Assembly: GCA_947561715.1 (NCBI GenBank)
Contig: OX387202.1
Location: 19,543,001 to 19,607,000, forward strand
Length of the DNA stretch: 64,000 nt
Source of the DNA: Ascidia mentula
Taxonomy: Eukaryota > Chordata > Ascidiacea > Phlebobranchia > Ascidiidae
Direction: 5' to 3'
Shown: one piece after another, positions 49,374-62,485 of the stretch
How positions within the stretch are numbered: the first letter of the stretch is position 1
Layout of the letters: each line of letters opens with the position of its first letter
Position numbers and translations under genes: made by a program
Notes under the pieces: generated by a model
The model's input: only the letters and a program-made list of their open reading frames with translations
Told to the model about the DNA's origin: nothing
Databases searched by the model: none

Positions 49374-52300
49374 TTAACCCGTCACTCTGATGACGTCATC
49401 TGGGGTAGTTACATCATCGACGTTTCGTATTATTGCCTTTACGTCATCAGCTTTGGTTGAAGGCACGTTTTGACGAAATGTGCTGAAAAAAAGTTGAATA
49501 ACCACAAATAGCAGAAAACTTCCACAATCGTCCACTCACCTAAAACACATGGAACCCTGGAAGTGAATTTTTTGTTTTGAGGAAAATGAAGTTGATTCTG
49601 GTTCCAAGTGACGTTGCAGATGTTCTGCCAAATCCATGACGTCATCGAGGATTTTGTAGGGGGAACAAAAGGCGCAAAAAACCTCCTTGCGGTCGCCATG
49701 GATACGTATGAACGGAGGCCTCTCATTGGCTCGTTCCATCCAATCCTAAACCTCCAATAATTAATTTCTCTTCTTTCACAACTTTAAAAACCAAACAAAC
49801 CTCAACCGACGACCGAGGCAGAGAAATCGCGGAAGCAATTGCCACTATTGCGTCACCACTGAGATGTTGATGACGTGGGTTGGACGTCATCAGGTGGGCA
49901 TAACAACGGTGCAACAAAATTTCTTGGTTCCTTGTTAGTTGAGCTGTGGACGGAAGCAAGAATGTTAAAATTATTCTTGAGAATAAACCTGGTGATTTCC
50001 CACCTGACGGGACTTTTTTCCTTTCGCTACTGACGTCACCATTGTGTGACGTAGTTGCACATTTTGTGTCATTGAGGTTCACGAGCCGGTTTTGTGGAGA
50101 GGTATGAGGTAAAAAGCGGGACGACGTCACAAAAGCGTTCAGTGACGTCACAGGCGAACACGTGCTGGGAACACTTGATGACGTCGTCAGCGGCGATGAC
50201 GCGCCACAATAAGACTTAGGTGCGTTTATCTTTTTATTCACAAGATCCTGCATTTGTTGAATAGGATTAATAACAGGGGAATCCCCAGGTATAACGAGAT
50301 CCAGAGTTTTGTTTCTCTTTTGAGGGGTTTCCCCAGCATCCACATCGGATGAGGATCGCTTCCTTCCACTGGTGGTCGTTGTGTTGTGAACAATCTTCCA
50401 CATTTCCTCCAGGGGGTTCGAGGGGAGTTTCCCATCAATGAGAGGTTGGTAACCCCCAGCATTTTTCTTCAAGAAGGGTGGAGATGATTTGATCGGTGCG
50501 GAGCTCTCCTTCACACTTTGGCTCGCTTCCTCGTTGGGTGGTTTGGGCGAACAGTCCTCCCGCTTCACCGTTAAATCAAGTGGGGATTCCGACTTAGTCG
50601 GTGGTTTAAACGACCCCCTATGTTTCGGGGACTCCCCAACAGGAGGTGATTCTGCTTTTAGTGAAGAAGTGAAGGGGGCGAAGTTTTTCGGTGCCGGGGA
50701 TCTCCCTTCCACCTTGCTGATGGCATTTTGGATCGTGCTTTCCAATGACTTGATGAAATCTGATCCTCCGACTTCGTCCATACCTTCCTGGTCGTCACAC
50801 TCGCTCGCTCCATTTGCAACTTGAGGTGATTTGCTCAAGGCGGACATATTAGCTGACTCATGCTGTGAAAGCGGGGAAGATTGACTCGGAATATTTTTTG
50901 TGAAGTGCGAAGTTTCTTTGAAGTGATTGGTCAGCTCCTGGAGCGATGTAAAAGTTTCTGAGCACTCAGGGCACGGGATGCCAGGGTCAGATGTTGGAGC
51001 GGGATACCTCGGAGTTAGAGGAAAAGGATAAAGTGAATTCATCATGGATGGGAGGAAGGGAGTGATCCATGGAGTGGAGTAGAGGAGGGAGTACGCTGCT
51101 GGATTCGTCATCGCTAAAAGATTACCAATGATTGTAGAAAGTGAATGACGATGATTATAAAACACACAACAAGCAGTGGAGGACATTGTGCTTCTAGTTT
51201 TGGTTTCATTTTATTTATTTATTTATTGATTGGTTTACCTTAATTATCAAATACAGCTTTGCGTGTTTAATTGTTTGCAGAAAATGACGATGCAATGGAA
51301 GGTGAAATCTATTTTTCTATTGCATAAATTAGTTGATGCCAATTCGAAATGTATTGTTTCAAACAATTTGACACACAAACAATATTTATTCAATTTGTTT
51401 GAAAATTCAATAAACCCACCTCCTAGGAATGGGAAATAAAATTGAGAATTGATTAAAGACGAAATATCCGGTGATGATGGAAATTCTGATTTCTTGTCTG
51501 CGTTTCCAGGGACATGATTTGTTGAATTTCTCCTCGCTGAATTTTCGCTTGCTTCCGGTTTTGGACTCCACATTCTCCACGACGGTACTTTTTCATAATG
51601 TTTTGTCTTAATCATGTGAACGCTCAGATCCTTCAACACAAATAAAATGTTTGAGAATTATAAAATAAAAAACTATTTGAGTAAATATAGAGATTTCCAC
51701 CTGCAGAGAATCGAACAGGCCCCCGCATCCCATGCAAGTTAAAACTTTTTCAGAGTTTGATTCTTTTTCTGATGTTTTCTTCTTTGTTTTGTTGACGTTT
51801 GAGAACCAAGAATCATCTGAAACAAGACTTCATATTTAAATCAACTGCAACATTGCGCATAATATCTCATAAATTTGAAAATTAATAAATTAGACCAAAG
51901 AACAGCTTTTTTTGAAAATTAGAATCCATTTATTCAAAACATTAAGGAAGAAGCTTGTCAAATGCGCCAATCATATTATCACCTGCAACTTTTGTTTTTG
52001 TGGGTGAAGAGTTCTTGTCGCGGAAATGTCCAGTTTGGTTCATGTGTACAGTTAGCTCCACTAGGGTGTTAAAGGAACTCCCACAATCCCTGCAGTTGAA
52101 TTTACTTGCTCCGGCAAATACTGTTCCAAACAATTTGTCCTGAAACACACAAAACCAAACCATGAAATATTGTTTCCTGCAGTAAGTTTGCTTCAAACCT
52201 ATTGAAAATTACAGCAATAGCACAAAGCATTTGAATTAAGTTGTCAATCAACGTCTGCATGTTTCCTGAGCATGTTTCCTGTCAAACTTACTTGCACGGA

Positions 52301-54330
52301 ACCAACGTTACTGGTTGGTTTCTTGACTGTGGGCACGTGGGCGCCATTAGCAGTTCGTGGCAGCTTGTGGTTGTTTCCTTGGACGCACCAACGATAACGT
52401 TCAGCTTTACTCTTGCTTAAACAATTGTTGTCATTTCTCTGCGACAAGGTAGTAATTGTTAAATGCAAAAACCTACATTCAGTAAATAACAAAAGGGTCA
52501 GAAAAGATATTGCAAAAAACTAAAACATGTTTCATACAAAAATGTTTGTAAAAACTAAGCGGCTCTTCATTACAAAATTTTGCTTGGCTTAAAAAAAAAA
52601 ACCTTTGCCTTGTATTACAATTACTGTGCAACTCGTGCTGCACAATATTACCTGGACATTAATCCAATTGCTTGAACATTGTTCATAGAGATGTTGTTGT
52701 TGAAGCATTGCATCCATAACACACTGAGCCGCATTTATTGATGCGACATCTACAAATTAAACAGTAATCCTTAAACATGTATACATATCATCTATAACAA
52801 CTCCACAACACAAGTAACTTGCTGTGTATGCCAGCATTTCCTTCAGTAAGACACAACACATGATATAACTAATGTAAAGAGAGGTGAGAATCATACGGAA
52901 ACGACAGCTCCTGTTAATAAGCTGTGACTCATTGTTGTATATGTGTCCTTGTTTATGTTGTAAGCGCTATATAGTTGAATGGAAACCCTTTAGTGTTTAG
53001 TAAGACTTGTGTAAGCTAATACGTGAAGCTGCCCTTTTATTCTGGAGAGATACAACGTACTAATCAAAAAACAGATATAATACCAGACTTTAATTGCCAC
53101 AAAATTTGACCCCTTACCTTTAAATGGCAGTTTATCCAGTCCATTAAGCACTGGTGCTGCATCTAATGGCAATCTTATGCTGTTTTTATTCAACGACGTA
53201 GTTGAAGAAACAGGGTGATTTCTTCTGTCACTCTGTGGGAAACCATTTGGAGATGCACTTGAGGTTCTAAACAAAAATATTTGTGATATGAAACTCATCA
53301 ACAAACCTTTGTCACATTACGTATATACCTGGTGTTGCTTAAATATTTGCCATGGCTTGCATCAACTTTGTGGGTGTTTCCACTGAAAGAATGGGCCTTG
53401 TTTGATAAAAATTCCATTGTGAATGCCAACAGCTTGTCACAGGATGAATTTGAGCAACTATCCTGACAATCTTCACTCGAAACTTTTGATGATTTTTCAG
53501 TTAATTCTTCAACAACTTCCAGATTCTCAACGACGATTTCACGCTCAGTATTTCCACTGCATGTTCTATCAGCTGTAAATTCCCCTGCACAAAACATACC
53601 GATTAACAAAACATCAAGAACTTAATCTTAAACCCACAGGAACTGCACACATGTGTTCCAGACAGCCCAAACCTAAACGTGACTGTGTCTTTTATTAGGT
53701 TCTGCAACAAGCTAGACCTTAACTAAGAAAACAAGTCAAAATTGACAAGATGATTAACAAGAACAAGATCCATTACAGCAAGCAGACACAGGTTATCCAA
53801 TTGAAGGCTTGTCAGAGAGGGACAACATAACAATGCCGCTTATCTTTCATTAATTATTGATGAACAGAATCTTGTAAGAGCATAGCGTATCGCTGTTTTC
53901 GGAGAGCCAGCAAGACTACAACCTGTCACTTCAAGTCATGCCTGCAATGACAGACCCTGTCAGATCCACTATAACCTCAGGCCACATATAATTTACCCCA
54001 AGCTCTGCCTTTAACGTCTCTTTGAATTAGCCGCGTTTCTGTGATCAAAATAATCGCCTTGCAACATAATACGAACACCCATTCTTACGCAACGCTCGTT
54101 ATCAGAACACCTATTGTTGCGTTAATTCTCATGTAACAATGGGAGTAATTTCGCAAGTAACAATTCAAGCAGATTGATGTATGTTGGTTCTGCTTACAAG
54201 AAATCCGGTAATTACTCACTGAAAATATCCTCACTAACGATATTCGTACTGGCTTGCTGAAGAAAGAAAGAACTGTCCTTGCCCGCAGATAATACCGCAT
54301 TCGACAGTTTTAGTGACGTGACGTGAAATT
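49374..54330 (-). CDS. tsh: Teashirt zinc-finger transcription factor (TSHZ/tsh), 5' end uncertain
   Basis: Exons from 3' to 5': 49374-49482, about 49537-49745, 49801-51113, about 51417-51634, 51701-51819, about 52004-52139, 52291-52442, about 52654-52750, 53118-53266, 53330-53585, and probably one near 54220-54330. Teashirt-type fingers: FNCRDCGSSFNTLVELTVHM then NQTGHF; LTCMGCGGLFDSLQ joined across an intron to DLSVHMIKTKHY; IPCPECSETFTSLQELTNHF. A CtBP-type motif (SPLDLTVKRE) and a divergent homeodomain (RNQEILLHRCYAHL ... LPRSSVEDWMERAN, split by an intron) follow, then a last Cys/His finger (EVFCAFCS...LAEHLQRH). The N-terminal exons are acidic and Ser-rich, as in TSHZ. By family: nuclear repressor that patterns trunk, gut and muscle and modulates Wnt/Hedgehog outputs. 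The first Met was not identified. An in-frame stop plus AATAAA follows the exon ending near 52004 (see separate entry). Confidence 0.9.
51929..51944 (-). terminator. Candidate intronic poly(A) signal in teashirt
   Basis: If the donor GTGATA after the first-finger exon (about 52004) is not used, the frame continues about 20 codons to a TAA at 51942-51944, followed at once by AATAAA at 51929-51934. This would make a short teashirt isoform ending after one finger. Confidence 0.45.
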
Positions 54331-57205
54331 GAAGAGATTAGGAGACAGTGCAATAAATTGGAGGCGACCGTGCTATGACCCGCATCGCTACAAGAAGTCA
54401 GACATGGTCTCCATTCAATAAATGTGATTGATTGGCTCGCTACTGGCAGTGGCAGGTCACCAGACACAGATCCAACTACCTCTGATGGATAAGCTGACAA
54501 CACAAAAACGATATATTCTCATTTTGCTGCGAACGCTGTTGACAACTTGATGGCTTTCACTCCATTATCTCCGTGACGTTTGATTTTTTTTTACCCACGT
54601 TTATCTGCTTTCAGCGCGAGACGAAAAAAAACATTCCGCACTGTTTAGATTTGCCGAAACTTTGACGAAAACACGAACAAGACGAAATACTAGTCACGAA
54701 ATTGCGGCGATTGTTCGGTTTCAAAGAACGTTTAATCAATTGCGCACAAGAAACAAAGAATGGCGACATTGCGTTAATGAATAGCTGGGCAAGGCAAGGA
54801 AATGTTACGATCCAATTTCACCAATGATCTGTCGACTTTTGACAGCTTCGGGTCAACTTACTGCAAATCAAACTGACAACTCAACTGTAACTATTCATTG
54901 AACACTTGTGAGCTATGAATGCTCGTCGGTTTGATGCTTCCGACAAGAATTCAACATTTTACCAATTTGCCACCGCACATAATCACGTGATCCCACTTTT
55001 ATGCAAAGCAAACATCTGCACCCTCCCCCAAGCAACGTGGTTATAACTCGGCCAAGCATAGTGACGTGCCTATAAGTGGGGGAGGTCATTTGGAGGTCAG
55101 CGGCACTTGTCACAGGGGTCGAGCCCTCCCACTTCCAGAGAACTTCGACGCGAGGCTCAAATTTATACCCAGCAAGTTGCGCCACGACTACACAACAAAT
55201 AAATTGTTCAACAAAAGCAAACACAATCAAACCTTGATTTAATGCTTCTACTAATTCAACCGGCAACAATCATCTTAGTGTGACGTAACAGTTGGGCGTT
55301 TGTGTAATAATGTCCTAATTTGATTGAAGGCGTAACAAATAGAAAAAGGATCGGAAAGATGTTTTTTGTGGACGTTTTAATGGCCCAGCAATAAATCTGT
55401 TCAGCAATAACGTCGCTCGATGAAGGTTTACATTGAAATAGCGCTCTAAATTATTGCGCTCGCCTCAAACCTTGACGGGAGCTTATAAATCAAACTGACA
55501 CTTCTCACAACACTTCGTGCATTCTCTATTTATCCCTACACCGATACGTGTGACGGTAAGCACGTGCAGCCCCATCCAGCCCAGAACTTATCAGTTATAA
55601 ACTTTTATTGGTATTAAGTCCATCAACACGGTTAAAGTAATAAGGTAACATTAAATTAACAACTTTTTTGTAGCGTTGTTTCGCTATTTTAATAACCTCC
55701 TGTTTAAACTTGACAACCTAAAAAATACGTTTCTAATTATTTGCAACTGCTGAACCAACAGAACACAGCTATAAACACGAGGTTTTCGAGATTTTTACAT
55801 TCCAGCACTGCAGTACTTTCTAGACGAACTTGATCGGGGATGCGCAACTATATATAACTCCACACCGTTTGTTTTGCAATAATCCGTATATTGTTTACGT
55901 GATTGTGATCGCGTATCGCCAACCTCACATCGATCAACAAACGCGGTGTTCGACAGGTCGTAATACGTCATAATCAGGAGGGGAATCCCATCCACATGGA
56001 AGTGGGCGAGCTGCTTCCCGGTTTAAACTCAGCCCGAACAACGTTAGGTTAAAAGAATTAACTTAACACACAAACAACCCCTCACTCTCAATCAAGCAGC
56101 AAAGCTTGTTCATTTTTACAATCTAAAACCAATCAAAACTTTATGCAAGTGTATCCCTTGCATTTAGTTGTTAGAACAGCCAAAAAACTGCGACTTTTCT
56201 GCCCCAAAAAACTGCGAAACAGAAGCACAGAACGAATGCAACACTGCAGTAAAATCAGACCTTCTGGTCTAATCCCTTCCACATTTGGTTTGTGACAACC
56301 GGTGAACTCAGACACATATTCGCCACCTTGCTTGTTCGCGGTCAACTTAATCTGATGAGAGAGTGTCGTTCCTCTCCATCAAAACACACCGTGCCCGTTT
56401 GAAGTGGTTAACTGTAAGAGTTTGTCGGCCCACATGCAAAAGCAGCTACGAGTGATTATCACACAAAACAAGCTCGAATTCTAATTGGTGTTCCCCGCTT
56501 AAGCCCCGCCCTCAACTCGTCTGTGGTTGGTTGGATTTGTCACGTGCGGCCGGATCAAAGTGTGTGCGCTTTGATGTCTGACGGGCGACGAACTTGTAAG
56601 TCGGTGTGTAACGCTGTATTCGACTTGTGGCTCGAAGCGGAGCGACAGATCAAACAAAGTTTGTGGTTTTGCCCGAGATACATGCCCAACCACACTTCGC
56701 AATAAAATCTTCGCAACAATTCAGTCAATAATTCCGGCATTCCCAAAAAAAACTTGCAGATAAGCGCATCAGCATTTTAAATAGTTCCCGAATTCTGTCG
56801 TGTATAGATCGAAAGTACATACCAAGTACCAAATCCACTTCAAAATGAACAACTGCCGCAACAACTTTTCCACATCTTGATATTCTCAATCCCCCAATCA
56901 ACGCGATGTTTCCGAAATTGTGGCGTTTACGCGAACGAAACCAACCTGCCACCAAAAGTGGTTAAAGCGCAAGATTTTGTGGCAAGGATTTGCGTTGAAA
57001 CATGATTAGTTGCTCTCTCATCAATCTGGAGCAGTAAAAGGAGAAGGTGGATCGTGTTATTGTACAGGAAGCGATTTGTTCGGTTATGGAAATTGAAGCC
57101 GTCATCATTTAGGGTAGGGGAACTCTTACATAGAAACCTGTGATTGATCGAATATTTCAATCGGACAACACTTGAAAATTACTTTTACAAAAATATTTCG
57201 CATTC

Positions 57206-57310
57206 GTAAACCTTTATAAGGTTTTTTATGGTGAGCTTGCAGACAGGGCAACTGTTCCGACCTGCTACGTCTCATCAGTGCAGCTGTTGTGTGAATTACA
57301 ACAATCTTGC
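57206..57310 (-). repeat. Hammerhead-core dispersed repeat (copy A)
   Basis: Minus strand: CAACAGCTGCACTGATGAGA, then a GAC...GTC hairpin, GGAAC, CAG/CTG stem III, GTC, TGCAAGC. Both stem I strands (GCTGCA and TGCAAGC, one extra base) are visible. The GAAA core is changed to GGAA, so activity is doubtful. It continues into CTCACCATAAAAAACC, as other copies do. Confidence 0.7.
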
Positions 57311-60119
57311 CAATTAAATACACTACAAGACATCAAATATTATTGTTTCTATCCCTTATATATGATTTCTTCATAAAGTTGTTGCTCTTTTTCGGCTGAG
57401 TTTCCCCTCCCTACAAAAAAGGCGCGAAAACTACCTTCAAACCTTGAGTCGTTGTAACGTCACAGATGATAAAGTGATCTCAAAAATAACTTTTGTTACA
57501 TCACACATCAACCACCGCATACAATAATGTCAAATAACACACAGACACAATATGAAACACACGATCCTAAAATCTAAGTGACGTCACAATCACATTTATT
57601 TGGACATGAATTGTTGAAGAATTTGATTACAATCGACCATTTGACGGTTGCGTCAATGCGAGCGATCCGATCTCATTGGTTGAAATTGAACATTTTTAAT
57701 GACTCAGTTTGCAAACAACCTCCATCTGAAGAGAGGACGTGTTTAATACACTGACAGGTGCCTGTGACCAACCTAACAAGACACACAAGACCTGTTTAAG
57801 CACGAACTTTATAATAGTTTCACTTGACAAACTCGTACAAAACCATGTTTTAGGTACGGTGATTGAAAAACGCGGACAGTAAATAGACTGGAGCAATGTA
57901 AAATGCATTAGTGTGATGGTAGAAGGTGATATGGTGGAGAGGAAGTAGGGAGAAATTCACCTGACCGTGTGATAAACATCAAGTAGTGTTTGACCCAATG
58001 CTGAACTGAGGACAATATAGAAAAAAAAATGCCACCCATCAATCGTAGGCTTGAGAGACACTTGAGGATCTCTGAGGTCGTCAATCAACTTTATTCAGCC
58101 TCCCCAACACCCAGGCTATGCCAACAAGTTCTGCCATTTGAACTAAGGCCTGCCTTGTTGTTTTTAAGGGAGAACCTTTTGAACCCACCTTGTCATAATT
58201 CATCAACATTGCTCAAACTCTTCTGCAGTTAAATGGGAGGAAAACGCTATTTGGATTCTTAATTGAGGTCAAACTATTGAAAATGCTTCACATGACTGTG
58301 CCTGTATAGCTTCATAAAATTGTGAATAAATACAGTACTTATGCAAAAAGTAACAAAATTTCTAAGTTATAACCTTTTTTTTCTTAATTATGTGCCTTTT
58401 TGCTTAATTTGAATAAAACCATTTTTAATAATGGTGCAAGTTGATAATAGAAGAAATGAAAATATTCAATTTGTTTTTGGACAATAGCAAAAACATACCA
58501 TTGAGCTTTTTTGGTGCATCCTGTTTTTTCCGTGTCATTTCTTTGTGATTGATGTGAATTAATTAACATTTCAACAAACTAAATTACTTTCACTACATCT
58601 ACAACAACATCATGGGAGCAATAAAAAAAAACAGGGTAAATCCTATTGTTCATATAAAAAATAGCGCATAATTAATGATGAATTTTCACCGTCCTGTTGA
58701 ACTGTTTGTTTGCTTTACTGGGCAATACATCACACAAAACACTGCCTAATTAATTTTCTGGTCAGCATCATTTTAACTGCTTTTATGACAGCTTGGGCAA
58801 TGTGGGCATTAATACAAAAGTAATGGCAATGCACATTTGCATCAAAAGTACTTGAAGAAGCTGATTATGATAGAGTCATAATTGATGTTTTAATAATTTA
58901 CTCGCTTTAGTTTGATGGTTTTAGTTTGATTTATTTTGATTTTACAGAATTGTTTTGGATTGATTCCCTTTGTTCATCAAGTGGTATTTTTGAAAAAGAT
59001 AAGAAGGCAATTCACTAAATAAACAACAACCACCACCACAGAAATGCACAGCAGGTAAAACAATGACATTAACAATAAGAAATGCTACCAGAATAGGCAT
59101 TTAAACAAAGTCATGGAAATGTTTTTCGAAACTGTAAATTACTGTGTTTGCCATTTCAATAAGATCTTAGTGTTTCGAAACACTAAAAGATGATAGTAAC
59201 AAAGAAAAAATAGAGATATAACTGTTTCAGATATTAATATTGTGACTGTATCAGCATATATCAAGCTTTCATATTGAAACATCACACAAAATTAACCAAA
59301 GTAATGATGGTATACAATATTAGCATAATCTACATGTCCTCATAATTTTGTAAACTGACAAATTCTTATATTTAAATTTAACAACTAAACGCGAGATGGT
59401 AAGCTAGAAAAATCTAGGAGACAAAGACAAACTTTAAAAATATAGTTTTATTTAAGTAAAAAAACAAGAAACAACTTGTGTTACAAAGTGAAAAAAACGA
59501 ATGATAATGAGACTCTGTAAAAATATCTTAAGTCTTTGTGGCATTGAACACCATGAAAGTGATACTTCATACACCAGGAATATGTTTTAAAAAAATTTAA
59601 TACAATTCCTAAAGTACAATAAGATTATTTGTATAAAAACCACAATTTTGTTATGTAGGTATTTTTGGTAACCTGTTTTCCTGTAGGGCAAATAAATATA
59701 ATAATATTGGGTTCAAGAAAAAAGAAGTACAAAAAAGTACTTAAGAAAAAAAGAACATTGATATGTAATGAATTAATTTGTTAGGGTTAGTTAAGACTAT
59801 GGTAAGATTAGTATTAACATCGCAGAAAAAAAAAAAACATAGAAAAAACGTAGTACATTTGTAAAACTCTATTGACAATCGTGAAGAAAAAAATGAGGAA
59901 TATATGCATTAACATATGAGGGCAAAAAAACGCTTCATTCACCGAAAAAACCTTTGCCAAAAAATCTGAAAGATAGGGACCAGGACCACCATGGTTTCAT
60001 GGACCTTTCCTACTTGTCATGTCACACAAATTTGTTGTGCAAATTTCAACTTAGTTCGCCAAAAGAACCTCAAGTGACGTTTACAATCAGGTCTGTAGTA
60101 TATTGAATGGTATAAATGA

Positions 60120-60154
60120 AAGGGCCGTGACTGCAAAAAGCTTGGGAACCACTG
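60120..60154. mobile_element. Solitary hAT-type terminus (relic)
   Basis: Read on the minus strand, the text CAGTGGTTCCCAAGCTTTTT followed by GCAGTCACGG is the typical end of many animal hAT elements. No partner terminus or transposase was found within the surrounding kilobase, so only a relic remains. Confidence 0.55.
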
Positions 60155-60717
60155 CATTACCAATCTAGAGATTACAGAAACACGTTTATACTGTTCACAC
60201 TCAACTCTCTAAAGCAACTAAAACAAATACTGCAAATAATTCTATTTTTAATTGTTAGTATGCAAAAAAACAACAACAGATTTTCTTTCACATAAAGCGT
60301 GTGGAATTACTATCAGGACAAATTAAACGTCACGCATGAGTGGAACTGAAAGACTTTCGCTTTCTATTTGTTTTTTCTTGGAAATAAATATTATTAACAT
60401 TGCTTTCCTGTTTCAAGAAAATATTAGTAGTTTCACATTCGTGAAAACTGATAAAACAATTTTGAAAAAGTTTACAAAATTTAAATCATATTGCATAGAA
60501 AATATCAGGTAAGTCATCTAAGATTTTTATGCGTACGACACAAAATTAGATCAGAAAACTTTGCTTGACTTTAACTTTCCTCCAAACAAAGGTGTGAATT
60601 TCGTTTTGTTTCGCCGTAAGAGCGGACAGATCCGTGTTTAACAAAATTATATGTGCACTGCAAAGCCTATGACGTGGAATTGTCTTCGCCTTGCCATAAG
60701 GTCATTCTTAACCTTGG

Positions 60718-60788
60718 AAAGTCACAAACCCCACTGATGAGACCTGGTAGGTTGAAACGGTGTGCACTGTCTTCAGCTTTATTATCAC
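60718..60788 (+). ncRNA. Hammerhead ribozyme-like motif with intact core (copy E)
   Basis: Plus strand: CTGATGA at 60734-60740; stem II GACC/GGTT closed by a 5-nt loop; GAAAC at 60754-60758; stem III CGGT/ACTG with loop GTGC; then the GTC cleavage triplet at 60769-60771. All conserved core bases (C3-A9, G12-A14, A15.1/U16.1, H17=C) are present. Stem I pairs poorly here: the 3' strand TTCAGC stays close to the family TGCAGC but the 5' strand has diverged. The architecture fits a type I hammerhead, as seen in small dispersed animal repeats. Self-cleavage is not shown and may be weak without stem I. Confidence 0.6.
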
Positions 60789-60854
60789 GATTTGGTCGTT
60801 GTGATTTATATTATAGCCTACGTTATTTTTTGTTTTTATTTATTACCTGTAAGG

Positions 60855-61166
60855 CAGGTGTGCACAACCTGCGGTCGTAAGGTTTTGTCTATCCGTGGAT
60901 GCTGATTCATGCGGCCGTACACATGCTTTGTAGTACATTTTGCCTGAATGTTGGCTTATTAAATTGGTCAGTCTTTGTTATAAAACAGAATAATATCATG
61001 GATTTTTAAGTAAAAAAAATCGTTATATTTTAACATTTCATTGCAATTTTATAGATAAGTAAATGTCAAATTAAATGTAAAAAAATTAGGACTCACTGAC
61101 GGCCGTTGGTGAAATAAAGTCTGTGCTGTGATGCGGCCGGTGTTAATAAAAGGTTGTGCGCCCATG
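60855..61166. mobile_element. hAT-like MITE (312 bp)
   Basis: Begins CAGGTGTGCACAACCTGCGG and ends, in inverted form, AGGTTGTGCGCCCATG. The 16-bp ends match with three differences, and CGGCCG-type motifs follow inside both. The interior is AT-rich with no coding. Flanks CTGTAAGG and ATGTAATA share five of eight bases, possibly a decayed 8-bp target duplication. Confidence 0.7.
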
Positions 61167-62485
61167 ATGTAATAAGGTCTTAGGGATTATTTTTAAATGC
61201 ATGGATCTGCTCTTTTTAACATACTTTTACAGCGTAAGAACAATGTCATAAGCGTGGAAACTATTGATACGCGCATCGCGGTGTCAACTAAATAAAAATG
61301 CACACGGTTGTGACGTCACAGGCAATTTAGGGATTTTGAGGCAAACGTATGATTATCGATTTTGTTTATTAATCGTTCTTTTATGGGAATTGCACTAATG
61401 GCACTTAAGTTACGTAAGTGTTTGTTGTAACCAACGTTTCGTCCACCATCCGGCGAGACACCCTCAGGGTTATGTCACAACGATAATGCATCAATTCTTA
61501 TCAAATGCTACGTCTGGCAGGCAATAATAGCGCTATGTATATTCGTTCGTTTGACAGAATACAAACAGTCGGCGTCGGTTTAACCTAAAAACTCCATTTC
61601 CTAAAGAAACCGACCATGAAGTCTGTGGGAATCAGACTAAATTCCAAAACACATCCGCTGAACATAAAATTTTGTATTTATAGGACAATACATGTGACTC
61701 AAAACGGCAACAACTGTAATTTTGATATCACGTTTCACCGAAAGAAAAATCCACGCAACGAGAATTGAACGCGATAAACAATCGGCACACGTTCTGTTTT
61801 CAACAAAATACCTTGCTTAAGGTCTTGTGTCGTCATAAAGGTGTCAAGCGCCTCGGCACGCTCATCGCAAGTTTGGACGTAAAAGGAGCTTATGTGTTAC
61901 GTATTCAATAGATAAAGAACTGGGAACAATTATGTAGGATGATGTCACAATAGATAGGTACACATTTCCTGTAAATTTGACGAATCTGCGAAAGAAGAAA
62001 CCGGTTGGAATCGAAGATAACTTTGACTCATTGATGTTTATCTAAAAGTCGACGAAGAGTATTGAAGGAAATATTGAAGGGAAGCTAAAGAAAAAGGAAT
62101 TATTTTACCTTCGGGGCACGACAAACAACAAATGCGCTGTATTACGTCACAAGGGCTAAATATTTGAGAAGTTCTGGTTTGTCGCTCGATTGTTCGGCTC
62201 GTCTGCGTCTGCGGATTAATTTGTTTTGGTGAAAAAAGTTTGCCGATTCTCCCGCGAACCGTTGTGAATATAAGGGATGATGTTTGGGCTGAAAGCAAGA
62301 AAGCCGCAAGTATGAAGGTTAGCTTCACACTGGTTGGGAAAGTCTCTGTGCTGCCGAGCTCTTGCAATGAACAACTTCTGCTTGTTTCGACTGAATGGAT
62401 GTAAATCTTTTAAGACTGAGGTTTTTGTGTTTCCACAGATTCACTGAGGTTTAAGAAAGTTATTTATTGAAAAGCTTTAAAGAAA

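Larger units (their letters stand above)
54331..62485. other. Gene-poor 8 kb region upstream of teashirt
   Basis: No exon chain with phase continuity was found; open frames are short. The region is AT-rich, especially 58250-60600, and holds two hammerhead-core repeats, a hAT-type terminus and a hAT-like MITE. One longer minus-strand frame (55795-55995, about 65 codons) has no recognised similarity. A likely home for teashirt 5' non-coding exons and enhancers. Confidence 0.5.

Noticed and set aside
55795-55995. Minus-strand frame of about 65 codons
   Set aside because: No recognised motif, no supporting exon neighbours, and a length compatible with chance.
58020-58235. Plus-strand frame starting MPPINRRL
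   Set aside because: It follows an A run, ends without family similarity, and may be part of an unrecognised interspersed repeat.
61380-61500. Possible further hammerhead-like motif (GAAACGTTGG on the minus strand)
   Set aside because: The required CTGATGA is absent; only a GAAAC-type end and a GC-rich hairpin are present.
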